A stretch of 64,000 nt of DNA. It comes from Deltaproteobacteria bacterium (GTDB taxonomy: Bacteria > Desulfobacterota > DSM-4660 > Desulfatiglandales > Desulfatiglandaceae). Below the pieces are notes generated by a model, which saw only the letters and a program-made list of their open reading frames with translations, searched no databases and was not told the origin of the DNA. Below, piece after piece: positions 6,905 through 16,366 of this stretch. The stretch is from assembly GCA_021737785.1 (NCBI GenBank), contig JAIPDI010000020.1, positions 1-64,000 of the forward strand, given 5' to 3'. Made by a program: the position numbers and the translations under genes. Position 1 is the stretch's first letter. Every line of letters starts with the position of its first letter.

Positions 6905-7687
6905 TCATGGGGGTTGCCCCCATTCACCGCCCCCTTTTTTCCCGGCCTCCAGGGTCTCCAGCACCCTTTTCCGGATGGCGTTGCAGGCCGGGCTGGTCCG
7001 GTCCCTGGGCCGTTCGCAGTCTACCTGGAAACGGCCCACAATCTGAGCAGGCCGCCCGGATAACACCAGAATGTGGTCGCTCATGAAAACAGCCTCATCC
7101 ACGTTGTGGGTGACAAAGACAATGGTCACTTTCTGGGTTTCCCAGAGATCGAGAAGGAATGCCTGCAAATCATTTCTCGTCTGGCTGTCCAGGGAACCGA
7201 ACGGCTCATCCATAAGGGTAACCTTCGGATCGGTGATCAAGGTCCTTGCAATGGCCACCCGTTGCCGCATGCCCCCTGACAGTTCCCGGGGATATCGCGC
7301 CTCGAATCCGCTCAGGCCGAATCGGTGGATGTAATCCATGGCGGCCGCATGCCGCTCTCCTTTTGGGATCCCCATGATCTCCAGGCCCAGCTGGATATTT
7401 TGGAGGGTCGTCAGCCAGGGAAAAAGGGCGTATTCCTGAAATACGAGGCCGATACGATCCGTTTCATATGCGATTTCCCTCCCGTCGATCAGGACCCTGC
7501 CGGACGAAGGCCTCTCCAGCCCTGCGATGATCCTCAACAGCGTTGTTTTTCCACATCCGCTCGGGCCGACAACGGAGACAAAGGTTCCTTCCTCCACGCG
7601 ACAGTGGATATCCTTAAGCACGTGGAGCGGTGTATCGGAGTCTCGCCCGCCGAAGAATTTGGTCAGACCGATCAGTTCCAGGGCCAT
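6905..7687 (-). CDS. ABC transporter ATPase, NrtD/SsuB/TauB type
   Basis: A 260-residue ATP-binding subunit that would energise the permease encoded upstream. It has Walker A GPSGCGKTTLLR, Q-loop FQEYALFPW, signature LSGGMRQRVAIAR and Walker B VTLMDEPFGSLD, all intact. FQEYALFPWLTT is typical of nitrate/sulfonate/taurine importers. It is separated from the permease gene by 115 bp that hold a dispersed repeat, so the operon may have been interrupted by repeat insertion while keeping gene order. Confidence 0.88.
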   Translation of the reverse strand: MALELIGLTKFFGGRDSDTPLHVLKDIHCRVEEGTFVSVVGPSGCGKTTLLRIIAGLERPSSGRVLIDGREIAYETDRIGLVFQEYALFPWLTTLQNIQLGLEIMGIPKGERHAAAMDYIHRFGLSGFEARYPRELSGGMRQRVAIARTLITDPKVTLMDEPFGSLDSQTRNDLQAFLLDLWETQKVTIVFVTHNVDEAVFMSDHILVLSGRPAQIVGRFQVDCERPRDRTSPACNAIRKRVLETLEAGKKGGGEWGQPP

Positions 7688-7710
7688 AAGACCTCTTCTT
7701 CTTTACAAAA

Positions 7711-7787
7711 AATTCTTTGTGTGCTTTGTGTCTCTGTGTGAGTCCCACCTGGGCGGGATTGGTTGTGGATATCCGCTTCAGGCATTT
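7711..7787. repeat. Dispersed ~77-bp repeat, copy 1
   Basis: Nearly identical to 32203-32280, starting CTTTGTGTGCTTTGTGTCTC and running through a CCxxCCTGGGCGGG hairpin to ATCCGCTTCAGG. It lies in the gap between permease and ATPase genes. It has no coding potential and may be a small non-autonomous repeat family of this genome. Confidence 0.8.
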
Positions 7788-7802
7788 CACGCACTTCTTT
7801 CT

Positions 7803-8558
7803 TTACTGCCATCGGACGATTCGGGATTCACAGGCATGCAGCCCGCTGTTGATCAGGACGCCGATCAGGCCGATGATCAGCATGCCTGCCAGAATTTCAT
7901 CCGGCCGCTGGATGTCCCTGGCCGTCATAATCATGTACCCCAGCCCGTAACCGCTCTTGACCCCTGTGAATTCCGCGGCCACCAGGGTCATCCATCCGAT
8001 CCCCACGCCGATTCTCATCCCCACGAATATAGACGGGATGGACCCGGGAAGCAATACCTTAAGAAAAATGTCCTTTTGTTTTGCATTGAGGGTCCGGGCC
8101 ACTTCAAAGTATATGGGGTTGATGGAAACGACCCCTGAAACGGTGTTGAGAAGGATCGGAAAGAAGGCCCCAAGGAAGATAATGAATGCCGCCGACTTCA
8201 TGCCGATGCCGAACCACAGGATGGCAATCGGAATCCATGCCAGGGGGGGGATGGGTCTGAGAAGTTCGATCACAGGATTGACTATGCGTCGCAGCGCGGG
8301 CGACCCGCCCATCAAGAGCCCCAACGGGATACCTAAAAGTGCGGCAACGGCAAACCCGAGGGCGACGCGGTAGAGGCTGTAGAGCACGTGATAATAAAGG
8401 AGATGGCCGGGAGGCATGCCGATGACCGCCAGGTCTTTCAACCCAAGAAGGATTTTGACCGGCGATGGCAGGAGGTGGGGGGGGATCACCTTGACAAAAG
8501 AAAGCCCCTGCCAGACAAGGACCAAGGCCAGAGGTAGGAGGTACCGGTCAAATCTCAT
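7803..8558 (-). CDS. ABC transporter permease, NrtB/SsuC type
   Basis: A 251-residue inner-membrane subunit with about six hydrophobic helices and the binding-protein-dependent permease loop (EVARTLNAKQKDIFLKVLLP then PSIFVGMRIGVGIGWM). It would form the channel for the ligand caught by the lipo- or periplasmic binding protein encoded just upstream; its ATG overlaps that gene's stop codon. The family imports nitrate, sulfonates, taurine, cyanate or thiamine precursors. The ligand cannot be read from the sequence. Confidence 0.87.
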   Translation of the reverse strand: MRFDRYLLPLALVLVWQGLSFVKVIPPHLLPSPVKILLGLKDLAVIGMPPGHLLYYHVLYSLYRVALGFAVAALLGIPLGLLMGGSPALRRIVNPVIELLRPIPPLAWIPIAILWFGIGMKSAAFIIFLGAFFPILLNTVSGVVSINPIYFEVARTLNAKQKDIFLKVLLPGSIPSIFVGMRIGVGIGWMTLVAAEFTGVKSGYGLGYMIMTARDIQRPDEILAGMLIIGLIGVLINSGLHACESRIVRWQ

Positions 8559-9520
8559 TTGTGGATGATGTCTCCGAGGATCTTCTGGTTGATAAACGTT
8601 TCCACAAACGCCCCCGGATCGGGCAGGGTGATGTACTTCATGCGGGAGAGAAAGTCCACATATTCCCTCTCTCCGTCGATGCTCAGGAGATAGGTGTAGT
8701 TCACGTTTTCCATGGCCAGACGGATGGTCGGCGCATCCATCCCGGTGTATTTGACGCCGATCTTTACGGCCTCGTCAGGGAACTCCCTGATGAAATCCGT
8801 AGCCTCCACGTGCGCCCTCACCGCGGCCTCGGCATCCCGGGGCCGCTCGGAAAGGAAGCGGTTGCTTACCACAAGGACACAGCAGGGATGATCTTTCCAG
8901 ATGTCATGGGAGGTAAGGAGAACCTGTCCCACGCCCATGGTCCGCGCCTTGGCCGGGTAGGGCTCCCAGGCGATAAATGCATCGATCTGCCCGGTCTTGA
9001 GCGCCCCGATCATCTCCGGCGGCTTCAAGACGATGATATGGACCGCCTTTTGATCCACATTGTGCTTCAGAAGGGCCTTTTTGAGGAGAAAGTCCTGGAC
9101 CGTGGAATGACCGGGGATGGCCACCCGCTTCCGTGCCAGATCGCGCACGTCCCTTATCGGCGCGTCCTTCCCCTTCACAATGGCCGACCCCTCGGTGTTG
9201 ACCTGGGCCAGGACCGTTACCTCCGCCGCCTTGTTGGCCACGGCCGTGGTGGCGGGGGCCTCTCCCACGTAGCCCACGTCAAGGGCCCCGGCCGCAAATG
9301 CGCTCATCTCTTCAGGGCCGGCCTTGAAAATGCCCGCGACCTCCACTTCGACCCCGTGTTTCCGGTAAAGCCCATTTTCCAGGGCCACCCAGCAGGCCAA
9401 TTGGTGAATATCGCTCTGGAGATATCCGATACGGATGGGTTTGTCTGCGGCATTTCCAGCGGACGGGCCGGCCAAAAAGATCAGAGAGATAACAACAGTC
9501 AGAAACAATGTGGTTTTCAT
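8555..9520 (-). CDS. Periplasmic substrate-binding protein, NrtA/SsuA type
   Basis: A 321-residue exported binding protein. It begins with a Sec signal peptide (MKTTLFLTVVISLIFLAGPS..) and continues KPIRIGYLQSDIHQLACWVALENGLY, the NMT1/THI5-like fold. I chose the second of two adjacent ATGs because AGGAGG then sits four bases away rather than one. The gene overlaps the permease start. In combination with permease and ATPase it makes a complete importer; being upstream of Nit1C-like genes it may bring in a small nitrogen or sulfur compound, but this is inference. Confidence 0.85.
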   Translation of the reverse strand: MKTTLFLTVVISLIFLAGPSAGNAADKPIRIGYLQSDIHQLACWVALENGLYRKHGVEVEVAGIFKAGPEEMSAFAAGALDVGYVGEAPATTAVANKAAEVTVLAQVNTEGSAIVKGKDAPIRDVRDLARKRVAIPGHSTVQDFLLKKALLKHNVDQKAVHIIVLKPPEMIGALKTGQIDAFIAWEPYPAKARTMGVGQVLLTSHDIWKDHPCCVLVVSNRFLSERPRDAEAAVRAHVEATDFIREFPDEAVKIGVKYTGMDAPTIRLAMENVNYTYLLSIDGEREYVDFLSRMKYITLPDPGAFVETFINQKILGDIIHK

Positions 9521-9581
9521 CATGCCTCCTGCGGGTCTTTGCCGGAGCACTCGGTCGCGGACGGTGAAGCGGCGGAAAATG

Positions 9582-10208
9582 CTATCCGGGCTGAACTACC
9601 TCATAATACCGATTGGCGGCCAACCCTGCAAACAAAACAGCGCCGGGGCAGGGGACCACCAGCTTTTTTTGAAACCGGGAACCGATGATGTTGAAAAACT
9701 CAAGACAGGCGGAACAGATATGGGTGGTTTTTGCGATGGAATAGGGCACGGTCTGGTTCTCTTCCCGGATAAAATAGACAGGGTCAATAAAGTTGGCGTG
9801 ATTGGCGCAGTGGGTGAGGAAGAGTTCGTCATAGGTGATGCCCCTCAGCCCCATGATCTTAAGCCATCGTTCCTGCAATTCAGGGTCCTCCCCCGCGATG
9901 TCCTCCCATGCCTCGGGACGGGCCTGATGATAGGTTTCTCTGTCGATCAGATGCAACTGCCCGGTTCGGTCGGGCAATTCAGGGCGCCTCAATTTGGACT
10001 CACGGATAATGATGTCCGGTCCCCTGTCGATGGTCACGATCCTGCTGGCGCTGATGACCAGGACCCGGCCATAGTAGGGACAGTCAGGAGTAAACCAGGT
10101 GAGCTGACGCCTGCAAAGGGCGTATTTGTCCCAGCCGTCCCTCGGCACAAACCCTATCTCGACGCTTCTGGACAGAGGAACGCAGACCGCCTTTCGGGCC
10201 TCATGCAT
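9582..10208 (-). CDS. Unrecognised protein, 208 aa
   Basis: A soluble 208-residue protein without a signal peptide or membrane segment. Cysteines occur as CRRQL, DCPYYG, HCANH, HICSACLEFF and PCPGAV, so metal or cluster binding is possible. It lies between the HdrD-like gene (87 bp upstream) and the ABC binding-protein gene (61 bp downstream), all in the same direction. I recognise no family. Confidence 0.55.
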   Translation of the reverse strand: MHEARKAVCVPLSRSVEIGFVPRDGWDKYALCRRQLTWFTPDCPYYGRVLVISASRIVTIDRGPDIIIRESKLRRPELPDRTGQLHLIDRETYHQARPEAWEDIAGEDPELQERWLKIMGLRGITYDELFLTHCANHANFIDPVYFIREENQTVPYSIAKTTHICSACLEFFNIIGSRFQKKLVVPCPGAVLFAGLAANRYYEVVQPG

Positions 10209-10295
10209 GAGGATGCCTTCCCTCTTTAAACGGGAATCCAGAGAGGCGAATTCCGCTTGTTCAAGCCAGTAGACGTATTTCCTGTAGATGCCGAT

Positions 10296-11855
10296 CTATT
10301 CTCCTTTGGAATCAGGACCTTCGGTCGCGTCATCCCTCGGCTTTCTGACCTTGCGGACCTTTTTTTCCTCTTTTTGGGGTGCATTATCCTGCAAAGACCG
10401 CTCCACCAGAAAGCTGATGTCGCGCATGATCAGGGGTGACTGCAAGGCACTGATGCCGACCTGCAGCCCCTGATAGCAGAAGGGGCAGGCAGAGACCAGT
10501 TCCGTTGCGCCGGTCTCTTCCGCCTCCTTCACTCGTCTTTGGGCCATCTTGTTCTGGATGTCCGGGTATCCGGATTTGAGGCCTCCACCGGCCCCGCAGC
10601 ATCTCGAGTATTCGCGATTCCTGGGCATTTCTATGAGGTCGAGACCCGGTATCTTCTCCATGAGGAATCGGGGATCGTCGTACACGCCTGAGGCCCGGCC
10701 CAGATGGCAGGGATCGTGGTAGGTCACGAGCGTTTCCACCGGGTTACGGAATATCAGCTGTTTATCCTCATAAAGACGGCGCAGGAATTCCACAGTGTGC
10801 AACACTTCGAAATTCATCTTTCCGACCTTGGGATAGTCTTCCTTGATGGTCTTGAAACAGCCCGCGCACGAACTGATGAGGGTTTCGATCCCCAGTTCGT
10901 TGAACATCTTGATGTTCTGGGAGGCCAGTCGCTCGAACTCGGGATCGCCCATTCGAAGCATGACGCTGCCGCAGCATTTCTCGTCCTTCCCGAGGCAGCC
11001 GTAATCCACCCCCAACGCCTCCAGGATATTGATGGTGCTGACCGCCACCTGCTTGACATTGATATCATAGGCCGCGGTGCATCCCAAAAAGAGGAGGACC
11101 TTTCCCCCGGTCTTTTTGATTTCCCTCGGGAGTTCCTGGATGAGATTTTCCTTTTTGGCCCGCCTGGCCCATTTTTCCCGGCCGGCACGGGGCTGCTGCC
11201 AGGGATTGTCGTAGGATTTTACGCTCTTGATAAGGGCCTTCTGGGAATCGAGGGGGCCGTAATCGGCCTTGACAATGAGGCGGCGGATATCCTCCCATAG
11301 ATTGACGGTGTCAATGTTGGCCGGGCATACCACATGGCACTGACCGCAGGTGGAGCATTCGTACAGGTTCCTTACAAACTCCTCAAACTCGGGTTTGGAG
11401 ACCTCCTTATACCGAAAAACAAGGGCCAGAAGCTTTTTAATGGTTTCCGGGGCCTTTTCATTCCTCATAATGCTTCCGAGGAGGCCTTTCTGGGACCGGA
11501 TCACCCTCAGAAAATCGGTGACCTTGGCCCGGGGGATGATCCCCGCTTTTTCATCCTGATCATAGACCGGGCACCAGGTGAGACATTCGCCGCACCGGGT
11601 ACAGGCGTCCAATTCGATCAGCCGGCGCATATCCAGATTGGAAATGAGGATATCCCGGACCTTCTCCGGGGAAGCGACCGGCTCGGCCCGTTCCTTCCCG
11701 TCGGGGGTGTCGTCCTTTTCTTCCACAGCCGCGGCCGCGGATGTTTCCACACCCGCTGGGTCCACAGGGGGCGGGGCTTTCCCGGTTTCGGGCTGCGATA
11801 CGGTCTCGTTTTCAGCGATTGCGTCTTCGGGGAGGATGGATTTTTCTTCCGGCAT
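10296..11855 (-). CDS. HdrD/TmcB-like iron-sulfur protein with two CCG domains
   Basis: A 519-residue cytoplasmic electron carrier. After a ~60-residue acidic, Pro-rich N-terminus come two [4Fe-4S] motifs (CTRCGECLTWCP and CSTCGQCHVVCP, residues ~85-185) and two cysteine-rich CCG domains (CCGSVMLRMG and CCGAGGG) that in heterodisulfide reductase hold the catalytic non-cubane cluster. A Lys/Arg-rich tail ends the protein. The gene lies 25 bp after the heptaheme-NarI gene, the pairing seen in Tmc, Hme and DsrMK complexes. It probably passes electrons between the cytoplasm and the membrane partner. Confidence 0.88.
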   Translation of the reverse strand: MPEEKSILPEDAIAENETVSQPETGKAPPPVDPAGVETSAAAAVEEKDDTPDGKERAEPVASPEKVRDILISNLDMRRLIELDACTRCGECLTWCPVYDQDEKAGIIPRAKVTDFLRVIRSQKGLLGSIMRNEKAPETIKKLLALVFRYKEVSKPEFEEFVRNLYECSTCGQCHVVCPANIDTVNLWEDIRRLIVKADYGPLDSQKALIKSVKSYDNPWQQPRAGREKWARRAKKENLIQELPREIKKTGGKVLLFLGCTAAYDINVKQVAVSTINILEALGVDYGCLGKDEKCCGSVMLRMGDPEFERLASQNIKMFNELGIETLISSCAGCFKTIKEDYPKVGKMNFEVLHTVEFLRRLYEDKQLIFRNPVETLVTYHDPCHLGRASGVYDDPRFLMEKIPGLDLIEMPRNREYSRCCGAGGGLKSGYPDIQNKMAQRRVKEAEETGATELVSACPFCYQGLQVGISALQSPLIMRDISFLVERSLQDNAPQKEEKKVRKVRKPRDDATEGPDSKGE

Positions 11856-11880
11856 GTCTTTTCCAGTCTGTTTTAAATTT

Positions 11881-13314
11881 CTATTTCATTTTGTAATTCA
11901 TCATCAGGGTAAGCGGCGTGTTAAACACATGCCGCATTTTGCCAAAGGGGAGATAGGCGATGAGCAGCGCCCCCACCCCTGCATGGGCATACCAGAGCCA
12001 GGGGTAGATAACCCGCCAGTCAAGGCCGAGAACCGCCATCAGTCGGGCCAGCGGATAGCCGATAAAGGAAAAGGCAGCCATGGACGGCGGGATCTGGGTC
12101 ATCAGGATCCGTATTGCCTCCAGCAGGAACCCCAGAAGGACCAGGACCCCTATAATGGCGATGGCCAGATTGTCCTGTCCCTCCCTGGCCACGTGGACCG
12201 GTTTCAGAATGAATCGTTGAACCATGGCCCAGGCAATGCCGATGACGATCAGGAGCCCTGTCAGATCGTAAAAGAACGCTGTGAATCCGTTGTTCTTGTT
12301 CAAGAGCGCCAGTGCCAGGGTGCTGTCCGGGCCGATCCGATAGGCAAAATAGGTGAGAAGGCCGATGAACAGACGCGCCAGGATCGATATGTAGATGAGG
12401 GAATGGATCGACCACCGTTTTACACTCTCCTGAAGGATCCTTCGCTGCAGGAAGATATCGAGGACCATCACCTTGATCAGGGTGAAGACCTGGCGTGAGA
12501 ATATTACCTGCCACATGGATTCGGATGTAAGGGCGATCTTCCGGTGGAGCGATTTCTCTTCTCCCTGGACGCTCCCTTTGAACCAGAAGCTGATCATCAG
12601 GAAGAGACCGAAGAGAAAGAGGATAAAGGCAATCCAGAAGACAGGGTGCCCGATGGTCAGCGGGGCGCTGTGACAGAGGATGCAGAGAAAGCTCTTGGAG
12701 GGGAGGGCGGCTGCGGCCGCTCCCACCTTGTTTTCAGCAGTGTGACATCGGTTGCAGAATTCAGGGTCCGTCACATCGGGGAGGGAATGATCGGTCAGGG
12801 GGATGGGGACCCCCTGATCGTCCACCCGGGAGAGCCTGATCTCCCCGGTTTTTCTATTAAGAGACACAATTTTGGAGGCGCGATGACAGGCCTGACAGTC
12901 CACCCGGAGGTGAGGGCCATGGGCGGCTTCTTCCCCATGTACGCTGTGGCATCCGGTGCATTGAGCGCCTGATTCGGAGGTATGGGGATATTCGGCCACA
13001 TCCCTGTGGCAGTGGATGCAGGCCGTGTACTTATGGCGTGTCTTTTCAAAGGACTGAAGATCGACCTGGAGGGAAAGGGGTTGCCCTTCCACGCTCTTTA
13101 AACATTCTTTCTGAGCGTGACACTCCATGCAAAAGGCCTGGGAGGCAAAGACCCCTTCATTGGTGTTGACATTGGGATACCGATGGCAGTCCAGACAGTC
13201 CCGCTGCTTTCCGTCCAGAACAGGGGACATCATGACCGGATCTTGAGCCCGGGCTTGAGGGGCGATCAGGAAAATACCGATAAAAATGAGAATGAATGCA
13301 ATCCGCGTTTTCAA
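11881..13314 (-). CDS. Heptaheme cytochrome c fused to NarI-like membrane domain
   Basis: A 477-residue protein. A signal peptide (KTRIAFILIFIGIFLIAP) is followed by seven CxxCH heme sites (CLDCH, CMECH, CIHCH, CTGCH, CQACH, CNRCH, CILCH) and then about six hydrophobic helices of the NarI/HdrE/TmcC type. I start it at a TTG at 13314, just after the cytochrome b stop; the longer open frame to 13611 overlaps that gene in another frame and lacks protein character. It should link periplasmic heme electrons to b hemes and the cytoplasmic HdrD-like partner. The cytochrome-NarI fusion is unusual; in Tmc these are separate subunits. Confidence 0.85.
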   Translation of the reverse strand: MKTRIAFILIFIGIFLIAPQARAQDPVMMSPVLDGKQRDCLDCHRYPNVNTNEGVFASQAFCMECHAQKECLKSVEGQPLSLQVDLQSFEKTRHKYTACIHCHRDVAEYPHTSESGAQCTGCHSVHGEEAAHGPHLRVDCQACHRASKIVSLNRKTGEIRLSRVDDQGVPIPLTDHSLPDVTDPEFCNRCHTAENKVGAAAAALPSKSFLCILCHSAPLTIGHPVFWIAFILFLFGLFLMISFWFKGSVQGEEKSLHRKIALTSESMWQVIFSRQVFTLIKVMVLDIFLQRRILQESVKRWSIHSLIYISILARLFIGLLTYFAYRIGPDSTLALALLNKNNGFTAFFYDLTGLLIVIGIAWAMVQRFILKPVHVAREGQDNLAIAIIGVLVLLGFLLEAIRILMTQIPPSMAAFSFIGYPLARLMAVLGLDWRVIYPWLWYAHAGVGALLIAYLPFGKMRHVFNTPLTLMMNYKMK

Positions 13315-13334
13315 TGGCCTGGGTATCCCCCTGT

Positions 13335-14069
13335 TTAAGATATTTGAGAAGCAGAACCGGGTGAAGGGGCCTCGGGGGCGGCGATGATATCCTCCCACTC
13401 CCCGGGATGCTCTCTCATGAGTTTCTCTTTGTCGGTCCTTCCGGTAAAGATGCTCTTTTCCATCGGAAACACCTCGGGACGAAGGTGCGCCGAAATCAGG
13501 TGCACCACAAATTTTAGGGCCACCGCCAGAATCGCCTCGTACAGATGGAGGACCTGGGCCAGGTTGATGAAGTACCCGGGGATCAGCCTGGAGAAGAATT
13601 CCGGAGCCCACAGGATCAGTCCGGTGAAGCCCATGGTGTTCATGCCCAGAAAGATGGCCAGGTAGTCAAATTTTTCCCAGTAGGTAAACCGGTTGAAGGA
13701 TGGAAGCCTTCCCTTGCCGAAAAAGTACCGCATATGCCCGAAGAGATCTTTGATGTCCTTGACCCTCGGGAAGAGGGACTGGGGATCGGTGAGGCTTCCC
13801 TTGAGGACCAGCTTATAATACACCAGCCAGAGGATGTGGACCATGACGCAGGCATAGGTAATGACGGCAAAGAAGCGATGGAGATAGGCCAGATGTCCGG
13901 CCCCGCCGATCAGCCACACAAACCCGGCGGCCCACCACTGGCTGCTGAATTTGAGCGAAAAGCCGGTGACCGCGAGTCCCGTGAAACCCACCATGACAAT
14001 AATATGGAGGAACCGTTGAAGTACGGAAAACCGGATGAATATCGCTTCCTGTGAATTCTCTTCCGACAT
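13335..14069 (-). CDS. Cytochrome b, formate-dehydrogenase-gamma/b561 type
   Basis: A 244-residue inner-membrane protein with four or more helices and histidines placed to bind b hemes (FLHIIVMVGFTGLAVTG, HRFFAVITYACVMVHILW, HLYEAILAVALKFVVHLISAH). It resembles the membrane subunit of periplasmic dehydrogenases and octaheme reductase complexes. Start at ATG 14069 with GAGGTG upstream. It lies between the hexaheme cytochrome and heptaheme-NarI genes and probably carries electrons between periplasmic hemes and the quinone pool. Confidence 0.82.
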   Translation of the reverse strand: MSEENSQEAIFIRFSVLQRFLHIIVMVGFTGLAVTGFSLKFSSQWWAAGFVWLIGGAGHLAYLHRFFAVITYACVMVHILWLVYYKLVLKGSLTDPQSLFPRVKDIKDLFGHMRYFFGKGRLPSFNRFTYWEKFDYLAIFLGMNTMGFTGLILWAPEFFSRLIPGYFINLAQVLHLYEAILAVALKFVVHLISAHLRPEVFPMEKSIFTGRTDKEKLMREHPGEWEDIIAAPEAPSPGSASQIS

Positions 14070-14142
14070 GATACACACCTCTTCACAAGTGCCCCCCCAA
14101 CTCTAGGCACTTTAGCTCACTTTAGGCACTTTAGACACTTAC

Positions 14143-15039
14143 TCAATGTTTCCGTAATTTTTCATGAAGTTCTCTCAAGAGCCACAGGAAGCTGTGCCCA
14201 TAGAAAAACCCCACCACCAGGATCACGATGATGGTCATGATGAGGGTAACGAGTTTTATGATGGCCACGTGCTTCTGTTTTCCCTTATTGTCCCGGGCCA
14301 GGCCCTCCGTGGTGGGGTGGATCACGAACTGGGCGAATCGTTCCCCGGCATCGGGATGACACCGTTGGCAGGCCGCAAGGGCCGCCTCTCTGTCTTTCAG
14401 GGAAACACAGTCATGGGCCCCGTGGCAGTCCGTGCAGTAGGCGGATGCCGCATCCCCCAGATTGACAGCGGTCTTGCCGTGATAATTCTCCAGGTAGGTG
14501 GCCTTCTGCGCCGCATGACAGGCGCCGCAGACCCCTGTCATCTCTTTTCCCATGGCCACCCTGGAAAGATGCGATTTGGCATAGTGAGCGGAATGGCACT
14601 CCCCGCAGGTAGGGGCCTTCAGCCGATCAGAAACAGGTCCCTGGGAAGGCGCCGCTTTTTTTTCTTCTGCGAGGGCCTTGGCATGGGCCCCCCGAAGGTA
14701 TCGCTCATACGATTCCCGATGACAGGTCTTGCAGCGGTGGTAGTCATAGAGTTGTGTTGCTTTTAGTTTCAGATCAGTTGCTTCGCGGGTGCCGGGATGT
14801 TTTCTCCCTGCTTCGTTCATGTCGCCGTGGCAGGCGTCACAGGAAAGGGTGTTGTGGGCAGACTCTGAAAACCGGTTCAGGTCCAAAAACCACCCGGAGG
14901 AATAGCGGGGAACCTCTACGACAACTGCGCCTGCCCGGGCCGAAGCAATGGAGGGGATGGAGAGAAACAGAGCGCACGCGAAAAGGAGAGACGTTCTGCG
15001 CATGAAAACTTGTGCCTTGACTCGTGATGGATTCTTCAA
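14143..15039 (-). CDS. Membrane-anchored hexaheme cytochrome c
   Basis: A 298-residue periplasmic cytochrome. It has a signal peptide (RRTSLLFACALFLSIPSIASA), six CxxCH sites (CDACH, CKTCH, CGECH, CGACH, CTDCH, CQRCH), and one C-terminal transmembrane anchor (VTLIMTIIVILVVGFFYG). A TTG at 15039 behind AGGAG is the likely start; the ATG at 15003 would shorten only the leader. It heads the run cytochrome c, cytochrome b, heptaheme-NarI, HdrD-like and is the likely periplasmic electron entry or exit of that complex. Confidence 0.85.
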   Translation of the reverse strand: MKNPSRVKAQVFMRRTSLLFACALFLSIPSIASARAGAVVVEVPRYSSGWFLDLNRFSESAHNTLSCDACHGDMNEAGRKHPGTREATDLKLKATQLYDYHRCKTCHRESYERYLRGAHAKALAEEKKAAPSQGPVSDRLKAPTCGECHSAHYAKSHLSRVAMGKEMTGVCGACHAAQKATYLENYHGKTAVNLGDAASAYCTDCHGAHDCVSLKDREAALAACQRCHPDAGERFAQFVIHPTTEGLARDNKGKQKHVAIIKLVTLIMTIIVILVVGFFYGHSFLWLLRELHEKLRKH

Positions 15040-15118
15040 CGGTGTCTCCTGCCGGCTCCTTATGACTATGGATGGCCCTGACTAAAACATACCCAGAGGT
15101 GATGATCCCTTCAATTCC

Positions 15119-16366
15119 TCAATCCCTTAATCCCTTATCCTCAATTCCTGAATTCCCCATCAGTTTTGTCCTGAAATATATTTCCAGGAAAAGCGTGGAG
15201 GTGCGATTCAATCTCTCAAACAGGGTTCTTGCCGGAAAAATCGTATCCGTTCCTTGCTTGAGCGACCTTTTCATCTCGCGCAGAAGCGCTGTTGTTTCTG
15301 AGGCCGACGCTATCAACCGGCCCGCCTGACCCGGCAGCAGGCGCATCTGATTCAGCCTTTCGAGGGGCTTTATCCGCTGCCAGACAGGCTCTATAAATTC
15401 TCTTATTTTGGCGGTTTCATAGACCTTGTTGCCGATCACCCATTGAACCGGAAGGGTTTCCAGTCCCACCGCGACGATACGGGCATTGCTGATCTCTCTT
15501 TTGATGTCTTTCAGGAGAAGCCGGCAGGCCTTGCCGGAGAGGGTTTCTCCATAAACGCCCCTGTCGGGGATCCGGTCCGGGTCATGAGGGAGGTCCCAAA
15601 GCATGGCATCAGTCAGGAGCTGATTGGCCGTCGGGAAACGGGGATGTTCGAAATGGGGTCCATACAGATGAAAAAATCCCCGGCCCATCTTCTGCCGGAT
15701 GACCGCGGCCTTTCCCAATACCGTGTCGGCCGCGAGTTTTTCATCCACCAGAAACACCGTCTTTTCCGTAAAGCCGCTGTAGGTAGCCAGGACCTGGACA
15801 GGGTCGCCGGCGACCATGGGGGGACCGCCGTAGAGGGGGGCATCAAGGGCCGGCACCTTTTTAAAGGGGATAAATCCGTTGGTGGCAAGCCGGACCGCCT
15901 CCCTTACCGGATGAAAGATATACGCGCACCCATAGGCCGTGCAGAATTTCTCTCTCAGACGCCGGGCCTCGGGGAGGATCCGGGTCAGGTTGGCGACTTT
16001 TGCAGGGACAAAATTAAACAGGTTGAGATGTTCCTTGGAGGAATGGAGCGGGAGATAGGCCCCTGCGCAGGAACCGATGTAGAGTCCGCCATTGGTGATG
16101 AAGCGCTCGAGCCTCTCGGCCCCTTCCGGCCCCAACCCCTCTGCAATGGCAAAGGTGTCCCCTCCGGACATGGCCAGGACATCGCACCTGTCCAGACCGC
16201 CGCCCTTCAGGTGGGTTTCGCTCAGGAAGGCAAGATCAAAAAAACCGATCCGGTCAAATATCTCCACGAACCAGAGCCAGGAATGGGATGTTCCTCGACC
16301 GGTATAGATGCCGATCCTGGGATGCCCTTTATTATCAGACCTATTGCAGGTGTCATTATCCTTCAT
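15119..16366 (-). CDS. BPL_N / glutamine-amidotransferase-like protein
   Basis: A 415-residue protein. Residues ~10-240 look like the N-terminal domain of biotin-protein-ligase-like proteins, a class-I amidotransferase fold: GIYTGRGTSHSW, MSGGDTFAIAEGLG, and GLYIGSCAGAYLPL with a nucleophile-elbow Cys, then a histidine-bearing GRGFFHLYGPHFEHP. The remaining ~150 residues are helical and not recognised. I start at the ATG at 16366 because upstream residues are low-complexity. It lies alone between the cytochrome cluster and the AOR-like gene. The substrate is unknown. Confidence 0.65.
   Translation of the reverse strand: MKDNDTCNRSDNKGHPRIGIYTGRGTSHSWLWFVEIFDRIGFFDLAFLSETHLKGGGLDRCDVLAMSGGDTFAIAEGLGPEGAERLERFITNGGLYIGSCAGAYLPLHSSKEHLNLFNFVPAKVANLTRILPEARRLREKFCTAYGCAYIFHPVREAVRLATNGFIPFKKVPALDAPLYGGPPMVAGDPVQVLATYSGFTEKTVFLVDEKLAADTVLGKAAVIRQKMGRGFFHLYGPHFEHPRFPTANQLLTDAMLWDLPHDPDRIPDRGVYGETLSGKACRLLLKDIKREISNARIVAVGLETLPVQWVIGNKVYETAKIREFIEPVWQRIKPLERLNQMRLLPGQAGRLIASASETTALLREMKRSLKQGTDTIFPARTLFERLNRTSTLFLEIYFRTKLMGNSGIEDKGLRD

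Noticed and set aside
13314-13611. N-terminal extension of the heptaheme-NarI protein
   Set aside because: The extension overlaps the end of the cytochrome b gene in another frame and has Gly/Pro/Arg-rich nonsense composition, while a signal peptide begins right after the cytochrome b stop.
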